A stretch of DNA of 64,000 bases from Candidatus Methanomassiliicoccus intestinalis Issoire-Mx1 (GTDB lineage Archaea; Thermoplasmatota; Thermoplasmata; Methanomassiliicoccales; Methanomassiliicoccaceae). The stretch is taken from positions 124,001 to 188,000 of the forward strand of contig NC_021353.1 in NCBI RefSeq assembly GCF_000404225.1. The letters run 5' to 3'. Each line of letters starts with the position of its first letter. Within the stretch, counting starts at the first letter, position 1. The notes below the pieces were generated by a model. The model saw nothing but the letters and a program-made list of their open reading frames with translations, ran no database searches and was not told the DNA's origin. Shown in pieces: positions 25,975-35,368 of the stretch. A program made the translations under genes and the position numbers.

Positions 25975-28488
25975 ATGAAAACAGAAAAGAGACTGACAAT
26001 GGCTCTGAGCGTCTTAGTTGCGCTTATGATGCTAGCTGTCCCTCTCGCATCTTCAAGCAACTTGTTCGTGGATGGGGGACAGACAAACTCTAACGGCGAT
26101 GCGCCAAACTTAGGTGCTGCGCCTGGTGAGGGTTACACTATAACATTTCAATTGAACAGTGATGGAAAGAGTCTTGATGCAGTAAAAATCGATACATTAC
26201 CTACTAAGATTGCTGTACCAAAGGCTGACAACTCTAATGGTGCCGATGAGATTACGATCTCATGGTATCAGAATGAGAAAGGCGATTTATGTGCATTGGT
26301 TACTGATAAAAGAGTTACAGTTCAAAAGTTAATTAACGCTTTATACTCTACCGAGGCTGGAAATGCCAGTTTAATTACTAAAGGCGAATATGAAATAGAT
26401 AATTCTGATACTGAAACCAACTCACCTTCAAAAATAACCAAATATGCATACGATCTTACCTCATGGAAAGATGCAAACTCTGGTGTTATGTATCTTTACA
26501 AAAACATCGCTACTGAAGATAAAAGTCCTGCAATTGATAAAGATATGACTTTCGACGCTCAGTGGCTTCTTGATGAGAAGAACTGTGTAGAAATTCCTGT
26601 CAAAGTCACTTTTGATGGTGAAACAAAAGAATATGTGAAAGCATATCCTTACAAAGCCAACAGTGATAATACTCAAATAACTGTAGATCCTGCATTCTTT
26701 AAACTTTCAGCTACAGAGAAAATTATGGGTGTTAAAACTACTGGACAGTCTGTAAATCCAACCGACCTTTCAGCAAATACAACTCTTTCAAGCTATAAAT
26801 CAGACGAAGTGGTTTACACATTCGCAATGAAAGATTCTAAAGATGTTGAACTATCAGATGAAAAAGACATTGTGGTTGCTGATAACTCAATTATCATCAA
26901 TTACACTTTAAAATCAACATACAGCAAAGTTACTGTTTCTTCTGCAATGTTTGAAAATGATGTTGTGATGTACACAAAGAACAATACACCTTATACCTAT
27001 GTCAATGTGTACTATGCATTACAGAATGTAACGGATGACAATGGAAAGAAGATATTCGAACCAGCTACAATAAATGATGCAGACGGAAGCGTTCTTGTAA
27101 ATGATGGTAGCTATAAAGCAACAAGCTGGAATGACAATGTGCCATTAGATAGTGCAGCAAATGCAGTACCATCATTAACATTAAATGCTACATTAAACTC
27201 ATACAAAGTAGTCTTTATGGTTAACGGAGAGTATGAAATAGTTACTGTTAACTATGGAGAATTATCTGCTGACAAATGTCCTCTTGACATAACTGGACTT
27301 AGCGGATGGTATATGCCTAAGTATGCTACATCAACAACCTCAAATGATTATTCTGGATTTGAGGGATTTTACTTTACAGAGTCTAATATAGCAGATTTGG
27401 AAAAGAAAGTTACAGACAGCAAAGGAGCATACGTGCCAGTATTTATTGCAGCATTTACCGCAGATCCATCATTTGCAGTATTTAATGCAGTAAAGAATAA
27501 TGATGGAAACTTTGGTGACAAGGCCGTTACGAATGTAGTAATCCCTGTGAAAGCTGACAGCACTATACCCGAACCAGCGGCTTCACCAGTTTACAAAGAA
27601 AAGACATTATTCTTAGGATGGACCGGATATGATACATCTAAGAAAGCTGAGGATTATAAAAATGAAGTAGACGAAGTAACAGTAGCTGATAAAGTAATAA
27701 CTTTTTCTGCTAGCGTTACCACTTACAAATATTTGATTACATTCTATGATGGTGATAAATCAGTTGGTATATTTTATATGAGTACTGGTACTGGATTAGT
27801 AGATGAAAATTCATTGAAAACGGATATAGCTGCAATTCAGTATGATGGAAACTTGTATGGTGCTCCGACTGGTGAGACAGTCAAAGGAGAATATAAAGCG
27901 ATTGATGCATACGATGATTTAATCCATTATGCAAAGAATGGCTACAAGATCAAACAATGGAATGACACCGATAAGAGTGCAATGATTACTTTCGCTTCAG
28001 ATGGCAAAGTAAAAGACGTTAACCTTAAGGTTATTAAGTCTAACATCAGTCTCTACGGTCAATTCAACGCTGAAGAGTATGTAATATCATACAGTGGTAA
28101 CACCGCTACCATGACAAACGAAATGAAGCAGTTTGTCAAAGTTGATGAGAATGTAAATCTATTCAGCGACTCTACCTTCAGCAATGACGGTTTCAAACTA
28201 AAAGAGTGGAACACAAGGCCTGATGGAAAAGGCACATCATACAATCTTGGTACTTCTTTCAGCCTATCTGGTGAGCAATACAAAGATCTCAAAGATGTAG
28301 ATGGGGATAAAACATTCACACTCTATGCCATCTGGGAGAAAGTAGGAAGTTCTGACAACCCAAGCGGCAACACTGATGGAGACAATGATAACAGCAACAA
28401 CACTGATACTTACTTACTTGCAGGTATCTTAGTTGTGATCATCATTCTGATCATCGTTGTTGCAGTTGTACTGAGAAAGAAGAACTGA
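25975..28488 (+). CDS. surface protein D: secreted InlB-type repeat protein with membrane anchor
   Basis: 837 residues. The common signal peptide is followed by the NLGAA head, here continuing PGEGYTITFQLNSDG. Modules include YKVVFMVNGEYEIVTVNYG and YLITFYDGDKSVGIFYMST. The last repeat (about 701-790, NDGFKLKEWNTRPDGKG) is of the EWNTRPDG type. The anchor spans about 811-834. At the DNA level the anchor is a hybrid: the first part (to about 28435) follows gene G codon for codon and the rest follows genes A and C. It is convergent with E. Confidence 0.9.
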   Translation: MKTEKRLTMALSVLVALMMLAVPLASSSNLFVDGGQTNSNGDAPNLGAAPGEGYTITFQLNSDGKSLDAVKIDTLPTKIAVPKADNSNGADEITISWYQNEKGDLCALVTDKRVTVQKLINALYSTEAGNASLITKGEYEIDNSDTETNSPSKITKYAYDLTSWKDANSGVMYLYKNIATEDKSPAIDKDMTFDAQWLLDEKNCVEIPVKVTFDGETKEYVKAYPYKANSDNTQITVDPAFFKLSATEKIMGVKTTGQSVNPTDLSANTTLSSYKSDEVVYTFAMKDSKDVELSDEKDIVVADNSIIINYTLKSTYSKVTVSSAMFENDVVMYTKNNTPYTYVNVYYALQNVTDDNGKKIFEPATINDADGSVLVNDGSYKATSWNDNVPLDSAANAVPSLTLNATLNSYKVVFMVNGEYEIVTVNYGELSADKCPLDITGLSGWYMPKYATSTTSNDYSGFEGFYFTESNIADLEKKVTDSKGAYVPVFIAAFTADPSFAVFNAVKNNDGNFGDKAVTNVVIPVKADSTIPEPAASPVYKEKTLFLGWTGYDTSKKAEDYKNEVDEVTVADKVITFSASVTTYKYLITFYDGDKSVGIFYMSTGTGLVDENSLKTDIAAIQYDGNLYGAPTGETVKGEYKAIDAYDDLIHYAKNGYKIKQWNDTDKSAMITFASDGKVKDVNLKVIKSNISLYGQFNAEEYVISYSGNTATMTNEMKQFVKVDENVNLFSDSTFSNDGFKLKEWNTRPDGKGTSYNLGTSFSLSGEQYKDLKDVDGDKTFTLYAIWEKVGSSDNPSGNTDGDNDNSNNTDTYLLAGILVVIIILIIVVAVVLRKKN

Positions 28489-28519
28489 AAGTAAAAAAAA
28501 CACTTAAGTAAAATCAATT

Positions 28520-28545
28520 AAAGTCAGAGTTTAATCTCTGACTTT
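28520..28545. terminator. bidirectional hairpin between genes D and E
   Basis: The AAAGTCAGAG/CTCTGACTTT stem with loop TTTAAT, the reverse complement of the loop at 13232-13237. The order of flanking A and T tracts is therefore inverted relative to the B/C pair, as if this 3' unit had been copied in the other orientation. Confidence 0.7.
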
Positions 28546-28636
28546 TCAAATTTCTTTTTTTAAAATAAGTTTTTTCAAGAAAAGTTTCACAAGATCAAAC
28601 AAAAGAAATAGAAAAAAGTAAGTAAAAGTTAATAAA

Positions 28637-28675
28637 AAGAATCAGTTAAGATTCTTATTTACTAACTTCGTTAGT
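28637..28675 (-). terminator. hairpins at the 3' end of gene E
   Basis: AAGAATC/GATTCTT (28637-28656) and ACTAAC-TTC-GTTAGT (28661-28675), read downstream of the gene E stop on the minus strand. The same order and sequence recur after gene F, and the second stem also after A and B. Confidence 0.6.
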
Positions 28676-28706
28676 TTTGTTTTTATCAGTTTAAGATTTA
28701 AAGATT

Positions 28707-31271
28707 TTACTTTCTTCTCATCAGTACAATTCCTACAATAGCAAGAATTGCAATTACAGCAAGCATTCCAGCGATGAGGTATAATGCAGTGTTGTCACTG
28801 TCATTGTTTCCATCAGTGTTACCGCCAGGAACATCTGAGCCAACTTTCTCCCAGACTGCATAAAGTGTGAACTTTCCATCTTTAAGGTCTTCATACTGAG
28901 CTCCATTCAGAGTAAATGAAGCACCTAAGTCATAGTTAGTTCCGCTTCCATCTGGTCTGTCACTCCATCCAGTGAGTTTATATCCATCATATACAAATGT
29001 TGAATCACTGTATAATTTAACAGATTCATCAACGCTTGCAGTCTGACTCATTGAACCGACATTGCCATATGTGTTTGTGTAAACAATATCATATTTTTCA
29101 GCTTTGAATTGAGCGTACAGATTCAGATCATCTTTCATGTCCTTGATGTTTACTTTCATGCTGCTGATCTTTCCATCTGCCCATTTGAATTCAACGTCTT
29201 TGTTCTTATCAGCATCATTCCACTGGGTGATGTAGTATCCATCTTTTTCAGGAGTTAAGATTTTCGCAAATGCTTTTGATGATTCCTCAGTATATTGTGA
29301 GTAGGCTTTTCCATCAATTTCCCATGCAACAAGTCCAGATTCAATGTTTGTTGTTGGAGCTGCAGAATAATAGAATACACCGACTACTTCTGATCCATCA
29401 TAGAATGTGATTATATATTTGTAATCAACAGCATCGGCAGCATACAGAATTACCTCGTTAGCTGCACCATATGCATCTTTTTCACTGTATGCAGTTTCAA
29501 TGGCAGGATATGTGTAGTTAGGTTTAGCAGCCCCATCAGAGACTTTCGTAATCTTTGCAGGATACTTGTTCCATGAAATGAATAATGTTTTAGATTCTTC
29601 ACCATAAATGGGTTTAATCGAAGGTACAGTTATTTTATCCCCTGATTTGCCCGGAATGATTAAGTAATTAACGTATTCATTTCCGAATGTTCCAACCATT
29701 GAGCTAATAACTTCTGCGTCATTACCATCATCAGCATCTTTGTCGCCACTTTTGTATGTGTAAGAATTAGCATTAAATACCGCATAGGAAGTGCTGCTTG
29801 AAGGAGTGAAACATGCAATCAGAACGGCTGTTGGTTCTTTTTCGGTAGTTCTACCTGTAACATCTTCGACAGATCCCACATCGCTTGTTGATGCGAAGTT
29901 AAATGATTTTATAGCTGTGAAGGTTCCAGCTTTGTAGGATGTATAATCAATAGATACCCAGTGATTTACACCGCTGATATCAAGTGTAGTCTTATCAGCA
30001 CTTAATTCTCCAAATGGAACATATACATATTCAAACTGACCGTTTACCATGAAGATAACATAGTATCCATTCAGTTTAGCATCTAATGTCAAAGGAGAAG
30101 AAGCATTGTTTTCACTCTTTAATAATTCAGCTCCTTCATTCCATCCAGTTAATTTATACCCGTCTTTTGTAACATCATCGGTAACATCCAATATTGGAAG
30201 ATCATATGTTAGCTTTCCTGCATTAGTCTCATTTGCAAGACTATCTGCCCCACTCAATGCATTATAAACATCAGCGTACGAGTATGATCTCAGTTTACTG
30301 GCATATAATGTGACAGATCCATCTTTGAAGATTTCTTTGTTAAATGCAATGGAGTTTACAATGATTTTTGAAAACTCCTTGTCGTTAAATGTATATGTCA
30401 TTGTTAACTTGCTTGTAACTGGAACTTTCACTGCCTTTGAAGAAATTTCTTTTGAAATTTCTTTATTGTCTCCATATGTTGTTTTGAATGTATAGATTTC
30501 TGTAATTTTATCTTCAGAATCATTGGCATTTACAACAATTCCGTATGTGTTAAGGTCGTCAATGCCGACATTTAAAAATGATCCTTTAGAAACTGTGATA
30601 TATACATTCTTTTCATCAATATTAGTATCAACCGTCTCATACTTTGGGAACGCTTTCACATATTCTTTGGTCTCTCCCTCATAAACAACATCTACTGGAA
30701 TCTCAGCATATTTTGAATCATCAAGCAGCCACTTGGCTGTAAATGTCATATCCTTTGTAATCTTGTCACCGTTGTTAGAGCTTGGAATAGCGTTATTTTG
30801 TTTATCTGGTCCAAAAGCTGCTTTTGTATCATTGTTTTCAAAGGAGTCTAAAATGTATCCTGTTTTTTCAATTTTGAATACTTTATCGGCACCGGAAGTA
30901 TCTGTTAATGCCCAGATAAGCTGCTGGATTGTAACGTCACCGGTTACAACAGCAAATATATTACTGTTTTTATCTTTATACCAAGTAGCTCCTGAAACAA
31001 CCGGGCTGTTGCTAGCGTTGTTTAACGCAACAATAAGATCATCTAACTTAGTCTCACTTACTTGGTCTAAACTAATTCTTCCTTCACTGCCTTCATTCAA
31101 AATAAAATCAACTCTATATGACGTGTCACCACTTACAATTGGCGCATCGCCGTTAGAGTTTGTCTGTCCCCCATCCACGAACAAGTTGCTTGAAGATGCG
31201 AGAGGGACAGCTAGCATCATAAGCGCAACTAAGACGCTCAGAGCCATTGTCAGTCTCTTTTCTGTTTTCAT
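28707..31271 (-). CDS. surface protein E: secreted InlB-type repeat protein with membrane anchor
   Basis: 854 residues. The common signal peptide leads into a unique head (IVSGDTSYRVDFILNEG), the third head type in the window. Modules include YYVIFMVNGQFEYVYVPFG and YIITFYDGSEVVGVFYYS. The last repeat (about 726-815, YDGYKLTGWSDRPDGSG) is of the NTF type. The anchor (about 828-850) is the IAGMLAVIAILA kind shared with B, but the tail ends in MRRK rather than MRKKN. It is convergent with D. Confidence 0.9.
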   Translation of the reverse strand: MKTEKRLTMALSVLVALMMLAVPLASSSNLFVDGGQTNSNGDAPIVSGDTSYRVDFILNEGSEGRISLDQVSETKLDDLIVALNNASNSPVVSGATWYKDKNSNIFAVVTGDVTIQQLIWALTDTSGADKVFKIEKTGYILDSFENNDTKAAFGPDKQNNAIPSSNNGDKITKDMTFTAKWLLDDSKYAEIPVDVVYEGETKEYVKAFPKYETVDTNIDEKNVYITVSKGSFLNVGIDDLNTYGIVVNANDSEDKITEIYTFKTTYGDNKEISKEISSKAVKVPVTSKLTMTYTFNDKEFSKIIVNSIAFNKEIFKDGSVTLYASKLRSYSYADVYNALSGADSLANETNAGKLTYDLPILDVTDDVTKDGYKLTGWNEGAELLKSENNASSPLTLDAKLNGYYVIFMVNGQFEYVYVPFGELSADKTTLDISGVNHWVSIDYTSYKAGTFTAIKSFNFASTSDVGSVEDVTGRTTEKEPTAVLIACFTPSSSTSYAVFNANSYTYKSGDKDADDGNDAEVISSMVGTFGNEYVNYLIIPGKSGDKITVPSIKPIYGEESKTLFISWNKYPAKITKVSDGAAKPNYTYPAIETAYSEKDAYGAANEVILYAADAVDYKYIITFYDGSEVVGVFYYSAAPTTNIESGLVAWEIDGKAYSQYTEESSKAFAKILTPEKDGYYITQWNDADKNKDVEFKWADGKISSMKVNIKDMKDDLNLYAQFKAEKYDIVYTNTYGNVGSMSQTASVDESVKLYSDSTFVYDGYKLTGWSDRPDGSGTNYDLGASFTLNGAQYEDLKDGKFTLYAVWEKVGSDVPGGNTDGNNDSDNTALYLIAGMLAVIAILAIVGIVLMRRK

Positions 31272-31953
31272 TCAATCACCATTTTTGCCTTCTCTTCTCA
31301 AAGACTGAAATTAAAATCACTTTCTAACTTCAAAACTCAAAAAAGAAAAGAGAAACCAAAATCAAAAACAAAAAAACAATTTTTTTCAAAACCAAAACTG
31401 CAAACTCAATCAGCAATAAGAATAATCAAAATAATCAAAGAAAAGAAAGAATAAACAAAGAGAACAAAGAAAGAAGAAGAATGAAAGAATAAGAAAAGAA
31501 ATGAGAATTGCAAATCATTTCAAAAACTAAAAACCAAACAAACAAGAAACAAAGAGAAAGAATAATCAAAACAATCCAGACATATCAAAATCAATTCAGA
31601 CTCATCAAAAAAAACTCAAAATATAATCAAAACAATCCAGACAAATCAAAGAATCTAAACCAAATCAATGTATCAATCAATCAAGACATATCAAAATAAA
31701 TCAATTCAAAATCATCAATAACTTAATTCAAATTCAAACTCAAAACTTCAAATTTAAAATAGATCAAACATCAACGAATCGATAAAACAATATCAAAAAC
31801 TAAGCTTCAAAAATCAAACTCAATATCAAAAATCATTTCAAACTCAATCAAAATTAAACTTCAAATTCAAAATAAAATAAATGAATTCAATCATCAAACT
31901 TTCAAACTTCAAAACTCAAACTAAAGTCATCTTACTCAATCATGACAGTGAAT
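31272..31953 (-). promoter_or_regulatory. T-rich leader and promoter of surface gene E
   Basis: Non-coding, minus-strand reading; the common block ends at 31423. Four copies of the 14-bp motif are seen at 31573-31586, 31593-31606, 31634-31647 and 31679-31692. The first two are spaced exactly as in leader G. The hairpin-proximal 70 bases match leader B. An open frame of Lys, Asn and Gln codons at 31508-31699 on the plus strand is a by-product of the A-rich complement. Confidence 0.7.
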
Positions 31954-31991
31954 GCGCAGGGGAATATGATTGAGATGACGTTCCCCTGCGC
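31954..31991 (-). repeat. cassette boundary hairpin, copy E
   Basis: Arms 31954-31964 and 31981-31991. On the minus strand the 16-nt spacer is the same as copy B. The outer flank TTGATGAT (31992-31999) matches the first eight bases of the C and G outer flanks and then diverges. Confidence 0.9.
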
Positions 31992-32070
31992 TTGATGATC
32001 ATAGTAATTAATTGAAGACTTCGTTTCAAATGTAATTAATGTAAGGAAGTACTGCATAGCGCATTTCAAA

Positions 32071-32532
32071 CTGAATATTTATCCAGGTAAACTTAGCTCA
32101 ATGAGTATTGAACGCATCAAGTCTGGACTCTCAGTTCCAAGGAATCCTGCATTGGCAAGAATATTCGGACTTGCAGGATTAGTAGAAGGCTGGGGGACAG
32201 GAATCAGACGAATGATATCTGAATGTGCTGAACACGGATTAAGAGAGCCTGAGTTTGAACTTCTTGGAACAGACTTCAGAGTAACATTGTACAGACAGCC
32301 CAGTGAATTATGTAAAGAAATAAGGGCATCTAATTACTCTCTTGATGAAGTTGAGTTGCATGTTTTAGATGCCATTAATCTAGACGGGTCTCTTACAATC
32401 GATGAGCTGTCTGAAAAATTACAAGTGTCACGCAGCAGCGTAAAACGTGCGATATCCTCTTTGAAAGATCAGAAACTCATCATGAGAAAAGGAAACAATA
32501 GATACGGTTACTGGGTCGTGCAATCTAACTGA
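32071..32532 (+). pseudogene. 5'-truncated ATP-binding transcriptional regulator (HATPase_c_4 plus winged helix)
   Basis: The open frame has an ATG at 32101, but family-like sequence starts upstream in the same frame (LNIYPGKLSS, then IERIKSGLSVPRNPALARIF). The N-terminal AlbA_2/schlafen domain and most of the ATP-binding fold are absent. What remains is the HATPase_c_4 tail (LAGLVEGWGTGIRRM, then EHGLREPEFELLGTDFRVT) and a C-terminal helix-turn-helix (LTIDELSEKLQVSRSSVKRAI). Intact members are about 400-500 residues and act as regulators. It lies 80 bp outside the boundary hairpin of cassette E, so truncation by cassette arrival is possible. Confidence 0.8.
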
Positions 32533-32540
32533 CTTATTTG

Positions 32541-32597
32541 AGCCCATTTGAGCCTATTTGAACCCATTTGAGCCCATTTGAGCCTATTTGAACCCAT
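32541..32597 (+). repeat. tandem repeat, 10-bp units in a 30-bp higher-order period
   Basis: Units AGCCCATTTG, AGCCTATTTG and AACCCATTTG occur in that order, then repeat once, with the last unit incomplete (AACCCAT). The array starts nine bases after the stop codon of the truncated regulator. Period and composition differ from everything else in the window. Confidence 0.85.
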
Positions 32598-32959
32598 AGC
32601 ACATGAGACAATAATCAGTGTTTCATGCGTTTATCCTCATTAATTGAAAGCTTCGTTTTGAATATGATTATTGTAAAGAATGAAGTAATGCACAATCGGC
32701 AGACTTTAAATTGTATATTATTAAACTCATTGAATCGCATTGAACCAAGATGCCTGTTTGTGAGCCAAGTCTGCTTGATCAATGCTTTATTTATATGATG
32801 TGTTGTTCATTAATTCAATATCTGCCATTAGACTCAGCGGATTTAGTCAGTTGAGTGAAATAATGCAGACAGTATTCATATCTAAAAAAAGAAGTCAGTG
32901 TTTACACACAGACTCTTGAATAAAAAGAAGTTTGAAACGATCAGGCGATCGTTCTGCAA
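32598..32959. other. intergenic stretch with a degenerate direct repeat
   Basis: No gene seen. Bases 32639-32693 are an imperfect copy of 32005-32060, which lies on the other side of the truncated regulator (shared words ATTAATTGAA, CTTCGTTT and GTAA-GAA-GTA). Confidence 0.5.
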
Positions 32960-34006
32960 TCAGCATATTCTCGGCACAGGGTCTCCCACAGGAGCTTCAA
33001 GAATGCGGTGTCCTCCGATTTCTGTTTTTAAGACGACATTCTCAAACTTACTTGTAGCGTAACCGATGACTGCAGCGTTCTTTCCGAGAGGATGAGTACG
33101 CAATGTCTTCACAATCTCATCAGCCATTTCAGGCACGCAGCCGATGACGACCTTGCCTTCGTTTCCAATGGCAAGAGGATCGATACCGAGAAGTTCGCAG
33201 GCACTGACAACTGTTTCAGACAGAGGAACCAAATGCTCTTCGATTTCAATGCCTATGCCTGACTTCGATGACCATTCATTGATGGCATTTGCAAATCCTC
33301 CCCGGGTAGGATCTTTCATGCTTACTGCCCCGCCGGTCTTCATTACCTGCTCGATGAGATTGTTCAGGGGAGCGACATCGCTCTGCAGTTCAGTCTCAAA
33401 ACCGTAGCCCTCACGGAATGATAAGAGAGATACTCCGTGGTCTCCCAGGGTTCCTGAGACAATGATGGCATCTCCTTCCTGAATATTGTCATCAGTAAGC
33501 CATCTGGACTTTACTTTCCTGTATTCTCCTGCCTTGCGGAGATTGTCATCCAGATACGGACTTCTCTTTCCGATGGCTGAAGTTGTAACAATCATTTCAT
33601 CAGCGGCTCCCTGTTCTACTACCTTGGTGTCGCCGGTGATTACAGGAACGCCGGAAATCTCAGAGTATTTTCCTATTGACTTAGAGATAGTTTCAAGAGT
33701 CTTGATATCCAGGCCTTCTTCGAGAATCATCGACAGCGCAATGGCAAGAGGCTTCGCTCCCATGACTGAGATGTCATTTACCGTACCGCTTACTGATAAT
33801 GATCCGATGTCTCCTCCAGGGAAGATCAGGGGCTTCACAGTGTGTCCGTCTATTGTAAACACGATGTCGTCTACAACTGCAGAGTCGTCAAATGAATCAA
33901 GAGGGACCTCTGTCTGTACTTTTGGAAAAAATGGAATGATATGATCAGAGAGAAGTTCATGCATGAGCTCTCCGCCTGCCCCGTCTCCCATGGATATTCG
34001 CTTCAT
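32960..34006 (-). CDS. hypE: hydrogenase maturation protein HypE (carbamoyl-phosphate to cyanide pathway)
   Basis: An AIR-synthase/PurM-fold protein: GDGAGGELMHELL at the N-terminus, DDSAVVDDIVFTIDGH, a glycine-rich ATP-binding stretch, MKDPTRGGFANAINEW, and the C-terminal PVPRIC whose cysteine carries the thiocarbamate converted to thiocyanate. HypE thereby provides CN ligands for [NiFe]-hydrogenase. The open frame runs to 34105, touching the divergent flavoprotein start; the ATG at 34006 (MKRISMGDGAGG, 348 residues) matches usual family length and leaves room for a promoter. No other hyp gene is in the window. Confidence 0.88.
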   Translation of the reverse strand: MKRISMGDGAGGELMHELLSDHIIPFFPKVQTEVPLDSFDDSAVVDDIVFTIDGHTVKPLIFPGGDIGSLSVSGTVNDISVMGAKPLAIALSMILEEGLDIKTLETISKSIGKYSEISGVPVITGDTKVVEQGAADEMIVTTSAIGKRSPYLDDNLRKAGEYRKVKSRWLTDDNIQEGDAIIVSGTLGDHGVSLLSFREGYGFETELQSDVAPLNNLIEQVMKTGGAVSMKDPTRGGFANAINEWSSKSGIGIEIEEHLVPLSETVVSACELLGIDPLAIGNEGKVVIGCVPEMADEIVKTLRTHPLGKNAAVIGYATSKFENVVLKTEIGGHRILEAPVGDPVPRIC

Positions 34007-34104
34007 GCTTACGTGAACTTGTCCGCTTAGCTTAACATTTTTGGCATTTTTCGGCAGAGAGATGCTTTTGAGGCAGAACTGCATACGCATTATGGGGAGC
34101 AGCA

Positions 34105-34677
34105 ATGAAAGTCGTAGGCATCAACGGGAGCTTGAGAGCGGACGGAAACACGTTCATTCTGATCAATACTGTATTCGAGGAGCTCAGAAAGGAAGGCATA
34201 AACACTGAGATGATCCAGCTTTTCGATAAGGACATCAAGCCCTGCAGAGGCTGCGGAGCATGCAGGAATGGAAGCTGCGCACTCGAAAATGATGATTTTA
34301 ATAGAGTCTTCGATAAAATGGCCGAGGCAGACGGCATAATCCTGGGATCTCCGGTTTACTCAGCAGACGTGTCTGCAAGAATGAAAGCGCTTCTAGAAAG
34401 AGCTGGTTATGTCGCAGCCATTAATCCAGAGATCCTGCGGCACAAGGCAGGCGCAGCTGTCGCAGCAGTCCGCAGAGGCGGAGGAATGACTGCAGTAGAC
34501 ACCTTGAACCATTTTTTTCTCAATAAGGAGATCTTCGTTGCAGGTTCAACATATTGGAACATGGTGTATGGAAAAGACTCCGGCGATGTTCTCAAGGATG
34601 AAGAAGGCATGCGCAACATGAAGAATTTAGGCCAGAACATGGCATATCTGCTCAAGAAGCTGCATCCAGAGGACTGA
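34105..34677 (+). CDS. flavodoxin-fold NAD(P)H/FMN reductase, iron-sulfur flavoprotein type
   Basis: 190 residues. The N-terminal VVGINGSLRADGNTFILI is the FMN phosphate loop. CRGCGACRNGSCALENDDF supplies the compact cysteine cluster of archaeal iron-sulfur flavoproteins (Isf). GIILGSPVYSADVSARMKAL is the second flavin contact. Such proteins shuttle electrons between ferredoxin and oxidants such as O2 or peroxide in methanogens. GGGGAGC (34093-34099) is a suitable Shine-Dalgarno. It is the first gene of a plus-strand series (methyltransferase, binding protein, permease), divergent from hypE. Confidence 0.87.
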   Translation: MKVVGINGSLRADGNTFILINTVFEELRKEGINTEMIQLFDKDIKPCRGCGACRNGSCALENDDFNRVFDKMAEADGIILGSPVYSADVSARMKALLERAGYVAAINPEILRHKAGAAVAAVRRGGGMTAVDTLNHFFLNKEIFVAGSTYWNMVYGKDSGDVLKDEEGMRNMKNLGQNMAYLLKKLHPED

Positions 34678-34684
34678 AATACAG

Positions 34685-34712
34685 TAGTATTAATATAATC
34701 TAATACGTATTA
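34685..34712. promoter_or_regulatory. palindromic operator candidate before the methyltransferase gene
   Basis: TAGTATTAATATAATC is followed by the perfect 12-bp palindrome TAATACGTATTA (34701-34712). GTATTA-N8-TAATAC (34687-34706) is a second nested symmetry. The TAGTAT-TRAT-ATA core recurs before the binding-protein gene at 35369. It overlaps the likely TATA region, so a repressor is plausible. Confidence 0.5.
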
Positions 34713-34727
34713 CCATGTGTGCGTATT

Positions 34728-35348
34728 ATGTCTGAACCTTGCTCAAAAAGAATAAATCCCAAGCAGAGAGAGTTTTTCAACGAGAGAGCAGAAATCTGGG
34801 ACAGCATAACAACCCACGATGATGAAAAGGTCTCTTACATAACTTCGATTTTGGAGCTGAAAGGCGATGAAAAGATTATGGATGTGGGTACAGGCACAGG
34901 AGTCATGATTCCATACTATGAGTCTAAACTGGATTCAGGCTCGATAACAGCAGTTGATTATTCAGAGAACATGATTGAAGCTGCAAGAAGAAAGTTTCCT
35001 GAAAATGAACATCCTGTGACGTTTAAGGTGTCAGACATTTACAATCTGGAAATGAAGCCAGAATTTGATCTCATCATGTGTTATTCCTGCTTTCCCCACT
35101 TTCCCAATCAGCCTCTGGCAGTATCCCATCTTACTGAAGGATTGAAATCAGGAGGAAAGTTCGTTGTAGCACATTCAGCTTCAAGGGACAAAATAAACAA
35201 TGTGCACATGGAAGCTGGAAAAATAGTCTCCAATGATTTTCTTCCTCAGATGAATGAGCTTACAGAAATGATGGAAAAGGCACATCTGGATGTAATTTTC
35301 AGAAGAGATGATGAAGAGTACTACATTGCTGTAGGATGCAAGCATTGA
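34728..35348 (+). CDS. class I SAM-dependent methyltransferase
   Basis: The SAM-binding fold is clear: motif I EKIMDVGTGTGVMIPYYE, the acidic end of strand 2 in ITAVDYSENMIEAARRKF, and motif IV FDLIMCYSCFPHFP. The substrate cannot be read from the sequence. The open frame reaches a GTG at 34719; the ATG at 34728 (MSEPCSKRINPKQ) is preferred because the TATA-like TTAATATAAT (34690-34699) lies about 30 bp upstream. Its position directly before a metal-chelate uptake system suggests a link to a chelator or corrinoid, which is inference only. Confidence 0.85.
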   Translation: MSEPCSKRINPKQREFFNERAEIWDSITTHDDEKVSYITSILELKGDEKIMDVGTGTGVMIPYYESKLDSGSITAVDYSENMIEAARRKFPENEHPVTFKVSDIYNLEMKPEFDLIMCYSCFPHFPNQPLAVSHLTEGLKSGGKFVVAHSASRDKINNVHMEAGKIVSNDFLPQMNELTEMMEKAHLDVIFRRDDEEYYIAVGCKH

Positions 35349-35368
35349 TATTACCTTTTAAAAATAAG

